Of a DNA stretch of 64,000 nt, positions 11,672-23,362 are shown one piece after another; position 1 is the stretch's first letter, and each line of letters starts with the position of its first letter. The DNA is from Nematopogon swammerdamellus. Lineage: Eukaryota > Arthropoda > Insecta > Lepidoptera > Adelidae. The notes beneath the pieces are model-generated. The model saw nothing but the letters and a program-made list of their open reading frames with translations. It ran no database searches and was not told where the DNA came from. Position numbers and translations under genes: made by a program. The stretch is from assembly GCA_946902875.1 (NCBI GenBank), contig OX336340.1:10679566-10743565 (forward strand). Reading direction: 5' to 3'.

Positions 11672-11757
11672 GTCAGCCTCGGTAGCTCAGTCGTGCGATC
11701 GGTCGGATCATAAGCACACCTGGGCGCGGTCAGTGGATGTGTCAGTTTCCATAAAAA
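11672..11757 (+). mobile_element. SINE family A, internally deleted copy
   Basis: The 5' head (GTCAGCCTCGGTAGCTCAGT, then GGGCGCGGTCAGT) runs straight into the last bases of the 3' tail (GTGTCAGTTTCCATAAAAA). Both ends are present, and core and tail body are missing. Only ~86 bp remain of an element of roughly 400 bp. Confidence 0.75.
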
Positions 11758-12543
11758 GTAATTAAGACGACTGCGGTGCGAGGGTTTACATACAGGTAGG
11801 TTTATTATATTACTTTCGAGAAGGCCGCTACAGGCCACCCGCCCCACCACCGCACCGCCGCCGCCCGCGACAACAAGTACGAATTTACGCGACTTTTCAT
11901 TCGTCAAAGTTGTTAAAGTTAAAAATAAAACTTCCGTCAAACAATGTCGCGGCGAGGACGACGTGCTTTGAGGGTGGTTATGTGCTTGTGAGTATTGTGT
12001 GTCGTGACATTTGTATATCGCGGGGGCGCGCCCCGCGATATACAAATGTGGTCTAACAATCGACATAAAGATGTTTTACCAGATTCTGTGGAAAATAAAA
12101 TATCGGAAAATTGTAATGTATTTTTTTTCGGTTAAGGCGATTTACATTGCTGAGCTCGCTGTGCAATTATACTTTGGCAGAACTCGAAAAGACACAAAGG
12201 AACAAGAAACTTATTAAAATTTGCTGATTGTTTTAAAATTCCGATATCGCCACATTTAATTTATGAACTTTATTTCACAGATCCAGTTTATGTTTACGAG
12301 CCACTTGTTGCATTTCCGAGCATTGACGACCGCCTTCTCGCATGTGGAAATATGTAATTTGAGAAGAGTAGATAGCTAGACAACATGCATCGTCGCGGTA
12401 ACAAATTGCCTCTTGCGATCTCCCGAGCTGTTTTATAGTTGAACTAAGTACATACAATATTTTCCTTCTGCAAATGATTTATTTACTGCGCCCAATTTTG
12501 CAATATATCTGTACCGCTTCGTTGGTACTATGTATGTGGGACA
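11758..12543. other. No gene recognised
   Basis: It contains a perfect palindromic hairpin (separate entry) and otherwise mixed sequence. A long minus-strand open frame crosses the SINE copy upstream and is not credible as a gene. Confidence 0.4.
12007..12049. repeat. Perfect hairpin, 19-bp arms, 5-nt loop
   Basis: ACATTTGTATATCGCGGGG at 12007-12025 pairs exactly with 12031-12049 around GCGCG. The centre is extremely GC-rich (GGGGGCGCGCCCC) in AT-rich surroundings. Confidence 0.9.
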
Positions 12544-12868
12544 TTTTTTTTTTATTATGGAAACTGACACGGTTGGCTACATCACCTACAACATCCGTGA
12601 TGTCAGCTCATAACACCGGGTGAACTTGGTGCCACGTCAGTGTTTTCCTTCGGTCGTGCCAGCTTCACTGAACTGGACGGAAAACACAAACTATTTACAT
12701 TGCCGTTTCGACCGACCTTTCATTCAGTGCGGTGGTACCAACCCGGGCGGGTTAAACCCTACCTCCTAGTAATATAAGAAGGGAGTCATATCCCTTAGTC
12801 GCCTTGTACCACATACACGGGGAGAGATGCAGTGGGGCTATTCTTTTAAAGTACCGGCCCCACACGGA
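12544..12868 (-). mobile_element. Retroelement 3' end with family-A tail and a second type of upstream block
   Basis: On the minus strand it begins CCGTGTGGGGCCGGTACTTT, passes GGCGACTAAGGG, then the core with TACCACCGCACTGAATGAAAG, the LINE-like tail (TTCCGTCCAGTTCAGTG, CACCCGGTGTTATGAGCTGA) and ends in an A-run. The same composite occurs at 49537-49860. It lacks the tRNA-like head. It is probably the 3' end of a LINE or of a LINE-derived non-autonomous element. Confidence 0.7.
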
Positions 12869-12879
12869 CATAGGTTTGA

Positions 12880-13292
12880 GCGGCGGGTGGCCAAGTGGCT
12901 TGGGCATCGGCTTCTCATGCAGGAGGTCCGAGGTTCGAATCCGGTCGGCGTGTACCAATGAGTTTTTTCTGACGAAAAAATTTACGTGCATACCTACACC
13001 CGCTGCTTCACCGTTCGGAACCGGTGTAAAACTGTAGGTTCCTTCCCTTGCCCCTTACTAGGTGGTAGGCTCAAATTGTAGCCGACTGGGTTGGTACCAC
13101 CATACTGGATGTAAGATGGCCGCAAGCAACCTCGGTTGTGTTCTCCTCTAGTCCAGTATAGCCAGCAATCCAGGGAAGTCTCCGGTATGGCACCTACCTT
13201 CTCGGAGGTGATATTGGCTGGTTAGAGCATGTGCTTTGGCCCCTCCGACTCAGCCACCCATACCGGATTACATAAAAAAAAAAAAAAAAAAA
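12880..13292 (+). mobile_element. SINE family B, complete copy
   Basis: The tRNA-derived head has an A-box-like TGGCCAAGTGG (12888-12898) and B-box GGTTCGAATCC (12932-12942), so RNA polymerase III promotion is expected. A linker follows, then a central core (13027-13111: AAAACTGTAGG, CTAGGTGGTAGG, TTGGTACCACCATACTGGATG), then a unique tail ending ACTCAGCCACCCATACCGGATTACAT and an A-run of about 20. It abuts the end of the retroelement at 12544-12868, so one probably inserted beside the other. It is the only end-to-end copy of this family here. Confidence 0.8.
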
Positions 13293-14780
13293 TTGGTTAG
13301 GTGACGTAAATAAAATACTGTGATACGTGTTGTCCGTATATTCACCAAGAGGAGACTGCTTTGAGCTTTCCTACTTTGAGTGGCGGCCTACCACCTATAT
13401 TGGAAAACAGGCATAACCAATTCCAAATGTAAACGGTTTCAAACATAAGCCATTTCAATGTTATTTAAGGCGATTATAAGCTTCGATCATAAATTGTTTT
13501 TTCGTCTAGATTATAAGGCGTCATTTATTAAAAACATTATTTTCTCAATATAGGTGTTGTCGCCGTCTCGCGGTAACGATGCGAGACCTATTCGCTCGGA
13601 GAGTTCGCACTCGCAGCTTCAGGAGACATGAAGGCTTCCGGCTAGAGATGATCGATCGACAGAAAAACAATGTGATGGATGAGAGATCGGCGAGACCCTG
13701 CTACAGAGTGGACTCGACGGAGAGCCATTTCTCCGGAGAAAAAAAATATAGAGTAACACAGCTAATGACTCCCTCCAAGCACTATGAGTACCATATCAAT
13801 TTACTTGCGTAACCATACAGCACAGAATGTAAAAAATATGAATGCCGCAGATGCAAGAAGTCACCACTGACATCGACGATACATATTTCGGCTATGACCG
13901 GAAAAATAACAGAACCATATTAAACTTTGATATGAAATGTGTTAAATCTCTATTTCTCTACTATATTGTATCTGTCTGTTGCGTGCTTTATGCGCTATGT
14001 CACCTTGGTAAACTGCAATTATATGAGGTTAGCTGAACTATAAACCCTAATTGCATAAACGACAAAATAAAGTGTGCGATAAAGCCATTCGTTCCTACCG
14101 CCAGACGCACGCCCCCGCCCACGCCGCCCCGCCGCCGCGCCGCAACTCCGCCCATGGAATTACTCAGCGTCCTCGGCGACGCCGACGCCGACGACGCCGC
14201 GCGCGGCGGCCCCGCATATCTTTGCCGTCTACCACAATACATTTGCCTTCTCCGTTTTTATTCAGAGCAAAGCGGAAGACAAAAGCCCGAGGAATTATTA
14301 TGAAAACAAAACCAGCAGATCGCACATAAATATTCCACTGCCTATGGAATACCTGCACAAATAAGAAGTGAGCTGAATAACAGCGGTGATAATGCTCCGG
14401 CCGACAAATGAGTCCGTGCCTCCGCTCCGCTATAGTTCTAGGGTTAAATTAATGCAATGTATAGCTACGAGGGAAATTAAGAAATACTGAAATATTCTTA
14501 CTTCCCGTTACAAGCAGGATACTAGATAAAAATAGCTCAACACGTACATTTCGATCATTGGTAAATGCTAGGAATCACTACAATGCAGGTTGTGGAGACT
14601 ACCTACAAATGAATGAACACATTAAACGATAGTATTACTTACGATATGAATAAATGAAATAGCTTTCTTTTAATACCTTACTACTTTTCTTTTCGAGAGC
14701 GTACTATGATAAGAGTAGCTACGGATTATTTTTTCTCGTGATAATTTTTAAAGATATTAAATCGTCGCTCACGCGTCAAG
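13293..14780. other. No gene recognised; one GC-rich block
   Basis: A CGCC-rich block lies at about 14100-14220. Short frames at 13579-13812 and 13842-14036 have no domain or splice context. No terminal repeats were seen. Confidence 0.4.
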
Positions 14781-15605
14781 AATGCGTTGCTCGGCTTTAA
14801 CGTGCTTTTGTTGTTAAAGCGCCATATGTCAGCGCCGTAAGACTAACGTTTGCAGAATTTCAACGTGGCCGTGAGTTCTTGGAAGAAGAATCCCGTGAAG
14901 GTTGTGCATCGACGGCGGTCACCGAGGAAATATTGAGATTGGCAACTAATTCAAGAACACCAAGTGACACATGAACAGTCTAGCTTTTGCCCGCGGCTTC
15001 GCTTCGCATGACTTTTTAGGAGTTATAAGGATATTAATATATTGACGTACGTTACACGGTCGCCCGCCCGTAGAATCTTGGCTTTATTTATTAGGAATGC
15101 AGACAATCCTTTGTCTTTGAAGGCGAGCGAACACGAACGGACAAAAGTGCGCCGATCAGCGTTGGAAAGAAAATTATCGTATTTTTTTTCTCGCTCTAGT
15201 CACACAGCCGCAGTCCCGTTAGAAAATCAACGTAATGCGAATTCTGAGGGGTATACGACCGTTTGTTTGCCGGAAGTATTAAAAAACTACCAGAAAGAGA
15301 ATAGTGATTCATGTCATGACGACAATGCCGAATCGACTTCGATAAAAGCATTATTGTGTATGAAATTGGTCGACATAGAGTCTAAACATCTTGCCCCCTG
15401 CGACTTCTTCCTGTTACAAGGATAGAATGCGTGGTTTGGCTTTTCAGAAGCCAGAAGAAACTGTCAATGCGTTTATTCAGTACGTGAATGAGAGCCTCAA
15501 GAAAAATGGCCGGGGTGGACTCAAGACCGGTTTAATCGTATGGATAAGTGTATAAAATTAAGGAAAGAATATTTTGAAAATACAACAATGTTACGTATTT
15601 TTATT
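14781..15605 (+). pseudogene. Dead mariner-family transposase
   Basis: A degraded mariner transposase in two parts. Part one (~14830-14975) contains the second half of the helix-turn-helix region: LTFAEFQRGREFLEEESREG, then STAVTEE. Part two (~15130-15600) contains SHTAAVPLENQRNANSEGY, LPEVLKNYQKE, then CHDDNAES, the block around the second catalytic Asp, and LAPCDFFLL around the third. The middle, including the first catalytic Asp, is not recognisable. The parts are separated by an inserted repeat at 14976-15055, and the C-terminal part is frameshifted. It belongs to the same broad group as the copy at 38340-39550. It cannot encode an active enzyme. Confidence 0.75.
14976..15055 (-). repeat. 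Fragment of GCGGGCAAAAGCTAG repeat inside mariner
   Basis: CTAGCTTTTGCCCGCGGCTT is the reverse complement of the typical 3' end of a very common lepidopteran repeat, also present at 31825-31990 and 43225-43420. It interrupts the mariner coding region, so it arrived later. Confidence 0.65.
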
Positions 15606-17054
15606 TAAAATTACGCGAAACTTTCACAGTGTCCCATGTACATATATTAACTTAAGTGATTATGTACTAAACACGTTAATGAACGCAATTGTGAAACGGT
15701 AGAGTCGCAGCTAATCACCGATTCAGACGATACCGTCGAGCGCCACTCGTTAGACACATTCCATCAAAGAAGCCGAACTAATTTAACGAAACGATAAACA
15801 AACAATTGGAGGAAGTCGGTCTCGCTGGAAGCGTCTGCGGGGTTTACTCTCGACATGACAAATACGGGCTACAGGCGGATTCGACGGCAACTCAAACAGC
15901 TTCCGTTGAGTGTGCCCGAGTTACCCACGCCGCGCCGCCGCCCCGCCTCCCCGCCCGCTACTCACAAACAACGAGGCAACTAATGACGGCTCTCGACGTT
16001 TGCTGTCGGAAATGTCATTTGAAGAAAATGCATTATTAAAGGAGGCTGTAAAATATTAACGGACACTAAGAACGGCGCGGCGGCAGCGGCGGAGGTGCTT
16101 CACTTCAATAGGACTCTACTATTGCGGCGCGGTGTGCCCTCTACGAGTGAAAAGAGATGGGAGATGGCTTTGCTTCTTCCCTACTACACATTCCATGGTA
16201 AAATCTAGGTGGATTTTAAAAGCTTTAAGGTGTTTCCTCCGCAATCGGGAGTATCAGCTGTAAATGAAAATTCGTTCGGCTCGGTATACTTTGCGAAGTT
16301 CGCGACGTCATACAAATACCGTAAAGTTCGAGTAATTTTGGAAGGTTACGTTAATATTGTTGAAAAGCAGACATTACAGAAGCTGAGAACAGAGCTTTTT
16401 AGAATTTTCAGTTATGGAATATAGTGGATGAACAATTTATTATTGACGTTAATTTAGTATATAGCTCGTTAGTGTATATAATTTCTTCACAAAGTATCGA
16501 ATGTGCGGTCTACGCGCGGTAGGCGCGAACTAGTCACTCGAGATTCACCGAACCACAATCTATTAACGGTTGAAGTGCCCACCGATTGGGTCTACCATTA
16601 CACCGAGCTAACAAACCTTCCGACATGTATGCATACATGCGGCACCAATCAATAGCCTCCGAGTGGTCCTCTGTCTGTCTGTCCGTGTGCGCTTCATGAG
16701 GACGATCTCATCTCGGCTTAGACAATTTGACAGTGGATGGAATGTTGGTATCTAGTGTTCCCTTTATAATGCCTAGGTACTCCATTACCAAAGGTCTGCA
16801 GGCTAAGTAGTGTTTGCAGGTATCTGTATATTATGCATTATAGGGCTGTTTTGCAATGATCCCGCAGATTGGCAGAGGTGATTTTTCGTGTTGCAGTAGG
16901 ACCAATGCTGTTAATACAATTACCCACAATCTTATAAAATACCTTTTTGTTTAAGCCATCTTGTAGGTGGTTCAGCTCGAAAGGCAACCCAGATATCATC
17001 AGCGGCAACAAAGATGTTAACGGGGCTTTCGCTAAAAGCTAAAACAATCTACGG
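15606..17054. other. No gene recognised
   Basis: Small GC-rich patches occur at 15920-15955 and 16070-16095, and a TCTGTCTGTCTGTCCGTGTG run at ~16670. The rest is unassigned single-copy-looking sequence. Confidence 0.4.
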
Positions 17055-17433
17055 ATTTTTTTTAAAAACGACACGGCTGGTTACATCACCTACAACATCC
17101 GTGATGTCAGCCCATAACACCGGGTGAACTAGGTGCCATGTCAGTGCTTCCCTTCGGTCGTGCCGGCTACACTGAACTGGACGGAAAACTATTTACATAG
17201 CCGTTTCGACCGACGTTTCATTCAGTGCGGTGGTACCAACCCGGGCGGGTTGAACCCTACCACCTACTTAGTAAGGAAAGAAGGGAAGGAACCTACAGTT
17301 TTACGTGGAAATCGAAGCACGGTCAGCTTCCAACGGTCGAGCGATCACCCATCCAAATACTGACCAACCCAGCGTTGCATAATCATCAATAGCGACAGTC
17401 GACTGTCTGCACCACTGAGCTTGGGTATGGTCA
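17055..17433 (-). mobile_element. SINE family A, near-complete copy
   Basis: On the minus strand the order is: head with AGCTCAGTGGTGCAGAC, a 5S-like block (GTCAGTATTTGGATGGGTGA), a degraded B-box, core (CTAAGTAGGTGGTAGGGTTC, TTGGTACCACCGCACTGAATG), then tail TTCCGTCCAGTTCAGTG to GCTGACATCACGGATGTTG. It is the second best copy after 51519-52034. Confidence 0.75.
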
Positions 17434-18110
17434 CAGCCTAGATTTTTTTATAAATATTTTTTCAAATACAATTTAAAGTGGCGTGTGGCTGGTGCCAGTG
17501 ATGCCATATTGTCAAACATTGATTTTTTTCTGCAAACCCCTTCGATTGTTGTCAAGACTTGAAAAGGCAAATTAATTAAATAAAAATGAAACAAAATTGT
17601 TATAAAACCCGACTACGAAAAACGAAAGAAATAACAAGAAAAGTTGATCGAAAATGATGCACTCGGGCTTGTGCCGTGTAGAAGAATTCGAATAGACAGG
17701 TAGCCCGACTGTTATAAAAATTTGTTTTTGTTTGTTAAAGACGGCTTTCCGCTGTGCTCATTCAAATGTCAACTGGAAGGTTCGCTGAGCGCCATAAGAG
17801 CCACACCAACCGGAAGAGTGTGACAATCCGCGGGGACCGGACGCGCGCGCGGATATACATACTTATATATAACCTGTACCGAAACATATGGGCTTCAGCC
17901 TCCATCGATTCGCTTTGAGTTCGTGAAAAGATTTTAGGGTTCTGGTAGGCTTTCAGGAGCAGAATCAATTTCAGAAATTCCCGTCAGGTCATTTTTCCAT
18001 CCCTACATAATTCAATCGAGGACGTCACAGACTCCGTTCGCCTCCATGCCACAATTGCATTTATCGGGTTCGAGGGGTTAATTCGATATTCATCCCAACA
18101 TATTATATGT
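17434..18110. other. No gene recognised
   Basis: Mixed AT-rich sequence. The minus-strand frame at 17762-17968 has no recognisable domain. Confidence 0.35.
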
Positions 18111-18345
18111 AAGATTCAACGTCTGCCGTCTGTGTCTGTGTGTATGTATGTATGTTCGCTTATAACTCAAGAATGGCTCAACCTTTTTACTTGCGGTTTT
18201 TGCCTCTTTAATGCGATATACTCTGCCAGGTTATAGACTATAATGGCATCACGACATTATTCATATGTGAACAATGAGGTCGGATGTGAACGCAGTAGAA
18301 ATACAAAACGACCAATTCGAAGGCAGCGGGCAAAAGCTTATAGAA
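18111..18345 (+). repeat. Dispersed repeat ending GCGGGCAAAAGCTTATAG
   Basis: It starts with CGTCTGCCGTCTGTGTCTGT and contains ATAACTCAAGAATGGCTCAA and ATGGCATCACGACATTATTC, as many lepidopteran interspersed repeats do. It ends GGCAGCGGGCAAAAGC. The class (RTE-type tail or Helitron-like end) is not settled. Confidence 0.5.
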
Positions 18346-18636
18346 GCGATTTTACCGCGAGCGCAGCTGCAGGTACAGCTAATGCATACTAGTAGGTATT
18401 AATTAGGTACTTCGGGTACTCGTTTAAAGGAAAAATTTTCAGGTCAAAAAAGTAGGTGACAGCGCGTTGTAGTGTAGGTAGGTATGTTTCAACTGTTGTT
18501 AGATGGCTAAAGTAAAGGTGCCCGTGGATGGTGGTATGCTGACCTGATAGGAGCCCATTCACGACGGCACTTTACTACTTTAGGTTGTAGATGGGGCAAA
18601 TAGATGTAGTGCGGGATCCAAGTGAAATTTAGGTAA

Positions 18637-19110
18637 TTTCCGTGGGACATACCTCGGCCATACCAACTACTGGTATGTACGTGTTCGGGCTGTTCTCCTG
18701 AACACCATAAGTGCGGTAGTCACTTTCTAAAATAGTGGAGGGGATAGTTATGACGTCATAAAGATGGCGGCCGGGCCTGTCATTCTAGGCGGTATATCTC
18801 GATAGTTACTCGACCGATTTCCTTCATTAAGGTGTCAAAAAAAAGCTAATAGAATGAGGATTATTCGATCTCTTACTATAGTTTATGTTAAACTAATACG
18901 AAACTAAATATTTACAAAAAACCGACATTTCGGAAAAAATATTTTTTTTATTTTTAAAATAGCTCGGTAACCATCAGGATTTTGGAAATTTTGGTTATAA
19001 TAAAACGCATAGCTATATTCAAGACGATTATAATGATCTTTAAATCATAACGATTGAGATATAAACAACGGAGCTACAGTCATTTAAGTGATCGTTGGTA
19101 GCGTCAAGCT
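18637..19110 (+). repeat. Left 474-bp inverted arm
   Basis: Reverse-complementary to 21542-22015 along its whole length. Similarity stops at AGCGTCAAGCT on the inner side and at TTTCCGTGGG on the outer side. Confidence 0.85.
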
Positions 19111-19701
19111 GGCTGTAGCGGTCGGGCGCGCGGCGACGCACTATGGACAGCCCCCATACAAGCAACTGACAAAAATGGTTTTGGCAACATACCACCTGGG
19201 GTAATGAGTTGGTTCGATAGGCCATGAAATGTACTTGTTTAATACGTACATATTTTAGATTTTAGTTGAATTTCCTCAGTTATATGACGCTTGAAAGTTG
19301 AACAAATTCTTTGCGCAAACATCCGCATATTAAGGGAGCGCATATATTTTATGTATATTTTCCTCAAAAATACTTAAGTAAACATATAGAAACCCATACA
19401 TATTCGAAAAGCATTTTAGGTAACTGTGTTGGGTTTTTTAAAAATATCATTCCTTATTTAAAGCACTAACGAAAACGCGAAATTTATCTAAAACTACAAT
19501 TTTCATCTAAGCTTTCAAATGGTATCAGGGTCTGTCCGGGTGAATATTATAATGGTTTTATATAGCCAGTACACTGTTTATTTAGAATCAATAAACAACT
19601 TTCTGCAAAACTCTGCAAATTGGCACGAAAATTAAAAAAATATGCGCGCTGTTCGCACGCTCGGAGCGTTCGCGTGAATGATTTTTTTTTAATTTTATTT
19701 T

Positions 19702-20062
19702 ATTATTTTTTTATGGAAACTGACACGGTTGGCTACACCTCCTACAACATCCGTGATGTCAGCCCATAACACCGTGTGAACTAGGTGCCATGTCAATTCT
19801 TCCCTTCATTTCATGTCGGCTACACTGAACTGGACGGAAAACACGAACTATTTACATAGCGGTTTCGACCGACGTTTCATTCAGTGCGGTGGTACCAACT
19901 CGGACGGGATAAGCCCTACCTAATAAAAATTTTTTTATAATCGGATAAGGTTTAGGGGGCGAGATAACATAAATGCCGAAAGACGATTTTGTATGGAGTA
20001 TGGAGAAAGGTAACTTCCGTCTCGTCTTAACACCGACCGCACCACTGAGCTACCCAGGCTGA
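19702..20062 (-). mobile_element. SINE family A inserted in the long-inverted-repeat element
   Basis: The tail and part of the core are clear (TTATGGAAACTGACACGGTT on the plus strand through GGTGGTACCAACTCGGACGG). The middle has diverged, and a head remnant with GCACCACTGAGCTACC closes it at 20062. The 5S-like block is lost. Confidence 0.65.
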
Positions 20063-20422
20063 TTTTAAATGATTTTATTTGAAAAGTTAACTTAAGAGTA
20101 CTGATTTAAGAGACTGAATGTATAAATTATGCAAAGAAAATACACTACAACCTCAGCATTCTCACGGTAGGTATAGCTACTTCGTAACGGAAACAATTGC
20201 GGTTAAAACTATGATATGATTATATATGTACTTACACCAGGTGTGTTTTGTGTTATTTATGTTTTGCACACCATTTCTGAACCACAGAGTGTAAGGAGAT
20301 ATTACACACGCCACATTTTTTTCGTACGAATATAAGCCATTCTGTGAGGGGTGGTACATTTACACACTGTACTGCCTGAATATTCATGCCAGATGAGTGC
20401 AGTGTAGTGTTTCTGAAACTAT

Positions 20423-20743
20423 ATGGCGTCTTTCAAGTATTCTAAAGGTGAGCTATCCACTGTGATTCTTGAAAAATGGAACCATATTATCTCAAGTGCA
20501 AAAAAATATATAAAGGAGCATTACATTTTGTCCGATCGACCTTGCAAGGACTACGCAATTTCATCAGAGAGTATACAAAATCGTAAAGCTGTGAAACTTT
20601 TTGGGGAATCTGGTTTGGACAACGTCTATCATTCATACGAGTACATTAAAGGAGTGAATTCAATTGGCGAAAAAGATGAAGCCTCCAATGTTAAAATAAT
20701 ACGTGTCGTACGCAACTCAATAAAACAAGAAAAACTGCAATGA
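20423..20743 (+). CDS. Hypothetical 106-aa protein inside the long-inverted-repeat element
   Basis: An ATG-started frame of 106 codons, Lys- and Ser-rich, with no low-complexity runs; it contains GLDNVYHSYEYIKGVNSI. No signal peptide, membrane segment or motif is recognised. It is the only sizeable frame between the arms on the plus strand and is followed by AATAAA at 20824, a plausible polyadenylation signal. If the 18637-22015 unit is a transposon, this may be the remains of its own gene or a captured fragment. It may also be chance; codon-level evidence from other copies would decide. Confidence 0.3.
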   Translation: MASFKYSKGELSTVILEKWNHIISSAKKYIKEHYILSDRPCKDYAISSESIQNRKAVKLFGESGLDNVYHSYEYIKGVNSIGEKDEASNVKIIRVVRNSIKQEKLQ

Positions 20744-21541
20744 AATTATCAAAGGAAATTCTGCAAATTTTTTTCAATTCAACGACGATGAAGCTTTAGT
20801 GTCTTTAGATCTGACTAAAGTGCAATAAAAATAGTTGTGAAGCTGTTTATTGGAAAGGTACTCCATCTTCTTCCCTTCTTATAATAAAATTCAGGAAGCA
20901 AAAAACAGGTGCTATCCTGTAAGCGCATTTAATGCGTTTAATATTTAATGTTTAATTTTTTATTTATCACAATTATAGGTACGAAAATGTTTTTATTATT
21001 ATATTATATAAAAGTTGATACTTTATTGGTAAATGAACATAATAATTTTTTATCTTATTTTCATAGTTTAGAAATACATTATTTTATATTTTAGGATTTT
21101 TTTTTTATTAATAATAAATATTATTTGCAATCAAATGTTACTGTTTTTTGAAGATTAACTATTCAAGTAATACCATAAAAAAAATTGTCAAGGAAGGTAT
21201 TCTAGTTTAGAAGATACAGATTTATGACCGAAAAGTGGCACTTTGGCCAATAGTGCGACGGCGCGGCGAGCGGACACATTACACTCCTCCTAACGTCGCC
21301 GTCGGGTAAAAAGACAGAATTGTCGAAAAAAATTATAAAATTTAGTACAGAAAGTCTTTACATACCTTAGGTACTCAAAACTTACATACCTAGGTATCTT
21401 AACATATTTAAAGATATGTCCTAATTCAGAAACAAAAAAATTATATGAAAATCTCAATGGATGGATGGATGGTGATCTTCGGTATTGGTATATTTGCGGT
21501 CGGCCGAGTCGTCAACAGTAGGTACTTACGTTACCGCGCTG

Positions 21542-22015
21542 AGCTTGACGCTACCAACGCTCACTTAAATGACTGTAGCTCAGTTGTTTATTACTCTATC
21601 GTTATGATTTAAAGTTCACTATGATCCTCTTGAATACAGCTATGCGCTTTATTATAACCTAAATTTCCAAAATCCTGATGGTTACCGAGCTATTTAAAAA
21701 ATTAAAAAATATTTTTTTTCGAATTGTCAGTTTTTTGTAAATATTTAGTTTCGTATTAGTTCAACATAAACTATTGTAAGAGATCGAATAATCCTCATTC
21801 TATTAGCTTTTTTTTGACACCTTAATGAAGGAAATCGGTCGAGTAACTATCGAGATATACCGCCTAGAATGGCAGGCCCGGCCGCCATCTTTATGACGTC
21901 ATAACTACCCCCTCCACTATTTTAGAAAGTGACTACCGCACTTATGGTTTTCAGGAGAACAGCCCGAACACGTACATACCAGTTGTCGGTATGGCCGAGC
22001 TATGTCCCACGGAAA
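21542..22015 (-). repeat. Right 474-bp inverted arm
   Basis: Inverted partner of 18637-19110. See that element for the shared landmarks. Confidence 0.85.
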
Positions 22016-23362
22016 CCGTTATTTGAAGGCTTTTCAGAAATGGATCTTGTACTAATGCGCACGCAGTGAGTTCCTGATTTACTCGGTAAAACTTGCGTTC
22101 AGAGAAACGGAAAAACTAAGTAGTAACGGCCCGCCTTACCTACTTATGTGAAGTGCTGGAAAAATGTAAGGGCGCCATTAAAAAGATAACTTCAATTCAA
22201 AGATAACAAGTTGTAAGGCCTCGCAAGTACGCTGCCCGTATTGCATCGTAAGCCGTTCTTTTGTCTACCATCCATTCGCGTGCCTTTTGTTTGTATTTAA
22301 TTCTAGCTCGCCTTCTGCGGCAGAGGAGGGCGCGGAGTCGGAGTGAAAAGATTAACAGCTCAGTATCGCTTGCCGCAACCGCCCTGCTGGGCATCGCCGC
22401 CAAGACAGAAACTATTTTTGCGACCCAATTGTATGCCGCCATTGTAAACATAGGAATTCGCTTAAGAAAAAGAAAAAATGTATGTCTTCACTAGCTTTAT
22501 TTTTGGGTCGCTATTTTAAGTTATTCGATTCAACACACTGAACTGAATATAAAACTATTTTTACTACATACTTAAGAGTTTCGGTCAGTTTCATTTCGTG
22601 CAGTCAAACTCTACATCCTACCTACTTAGTTCAAAGTAGAAGATAGTCATAGAGATTTTAGATTTTATGTACCTACCTACCAAATAATGTATTAATTAAT
22701 CGAGGGCACGAGAAACTTAGCTGTAGCCAATATGCATGTGTGTGCGTAATTCCTGCAGAGTCCAGAGCTCGACAAAGGCCGCAATACGACACCCCCGCCC
22801 GAGTAGTTTCCCATTGAATTCGAATATTCTGCTACGAGGCAAATGCGCACGGCGGCGCGGACGTCCTGCTGCGCATACGAGCATGAAGCGACGGACGACG
22901 CACGCCATGACGACAACGCAACGCGTCTGTCGCGGCGTTCTAGTTCTGGGAAGGACATTTTGATTCGTGCTGCGATCACAGGCGTGCAAGTGACGAGGAA
23001 TTAGCAGGCACGTTCGATCTAATTACGAGTGAATGTCCATGGGGTGAGTCCGGGGGTGGGGCCCTGCCGCTTTCGCTCCGTGCGCCGTGCGGGGGCGCGG
23101 ACAAGCGGAGCGGTAGAAGGCTCGTCAGTTATGCAGATTGGTCGATATTGGACGTCGCAGGGACAGGTGAAGGGGCGCGGAGGCGGGTTGGGACGGCGGC
23201 GGCGATGGGCTGGCCGCACAGCACAATAAGATTGGCCGGGACACTGGTAACCAGCCAGGGTTGTTATTACCAGCCCTCTAGCTAGCGCTAGTTAGTGACG
23301 TGATTTTTTAATTCTATAAAGGGGATATAATATTGTGAGCATGGAGAAGAGATTTAGCCCTC
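22016..23362. other. No gene recognised
   Basis: Open frames on both strands at 22197-22494 and 22692-23229 are arginine-rich and overlap each other, as GC-rich sequence produces. No exon boundaries are convincing. Confidence 0.4.

Larger units (their letters stand above)
18637..22015. mobile_element. 3.4-kb element with two 474-bp inverted arms
   Basis: Bases 18637-19110 and 21542-22015 are inverted copies of each other, both 474 bp and aligned without net length change, differing at roughly one base in fifteen by eye. Shared landmarks include TTTCCGTGGGACAT at the outer ends, GCGGTAGTCACTTTCTAAAA, TATGACGTCATAAAGATGGC, GAGGATTATTCGATCTCTTA and GTTGGTAGCGTCAAGCT at the inner ends. The interior (2.4 kb) holds a 106-codon open frame and a later SINE insertion. 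I could not find a convincing target duplication just outside the arms, so a foldback-type transposon or an inverted duplication are both possible. Confidence 0.75.

Noticed and set aside
11569..12066. 165-codon minus-strand open frame
   Set aside because: It runs across a SINE fragment and a palindrome; the protein is the antisense of repeats.
12880..12955. Possible tRNA gene
   Set aside because: A- and B-boxes are good but the cloverleaf arms do not pair well and the sequence continues as a SINE with core, tail and A-run.
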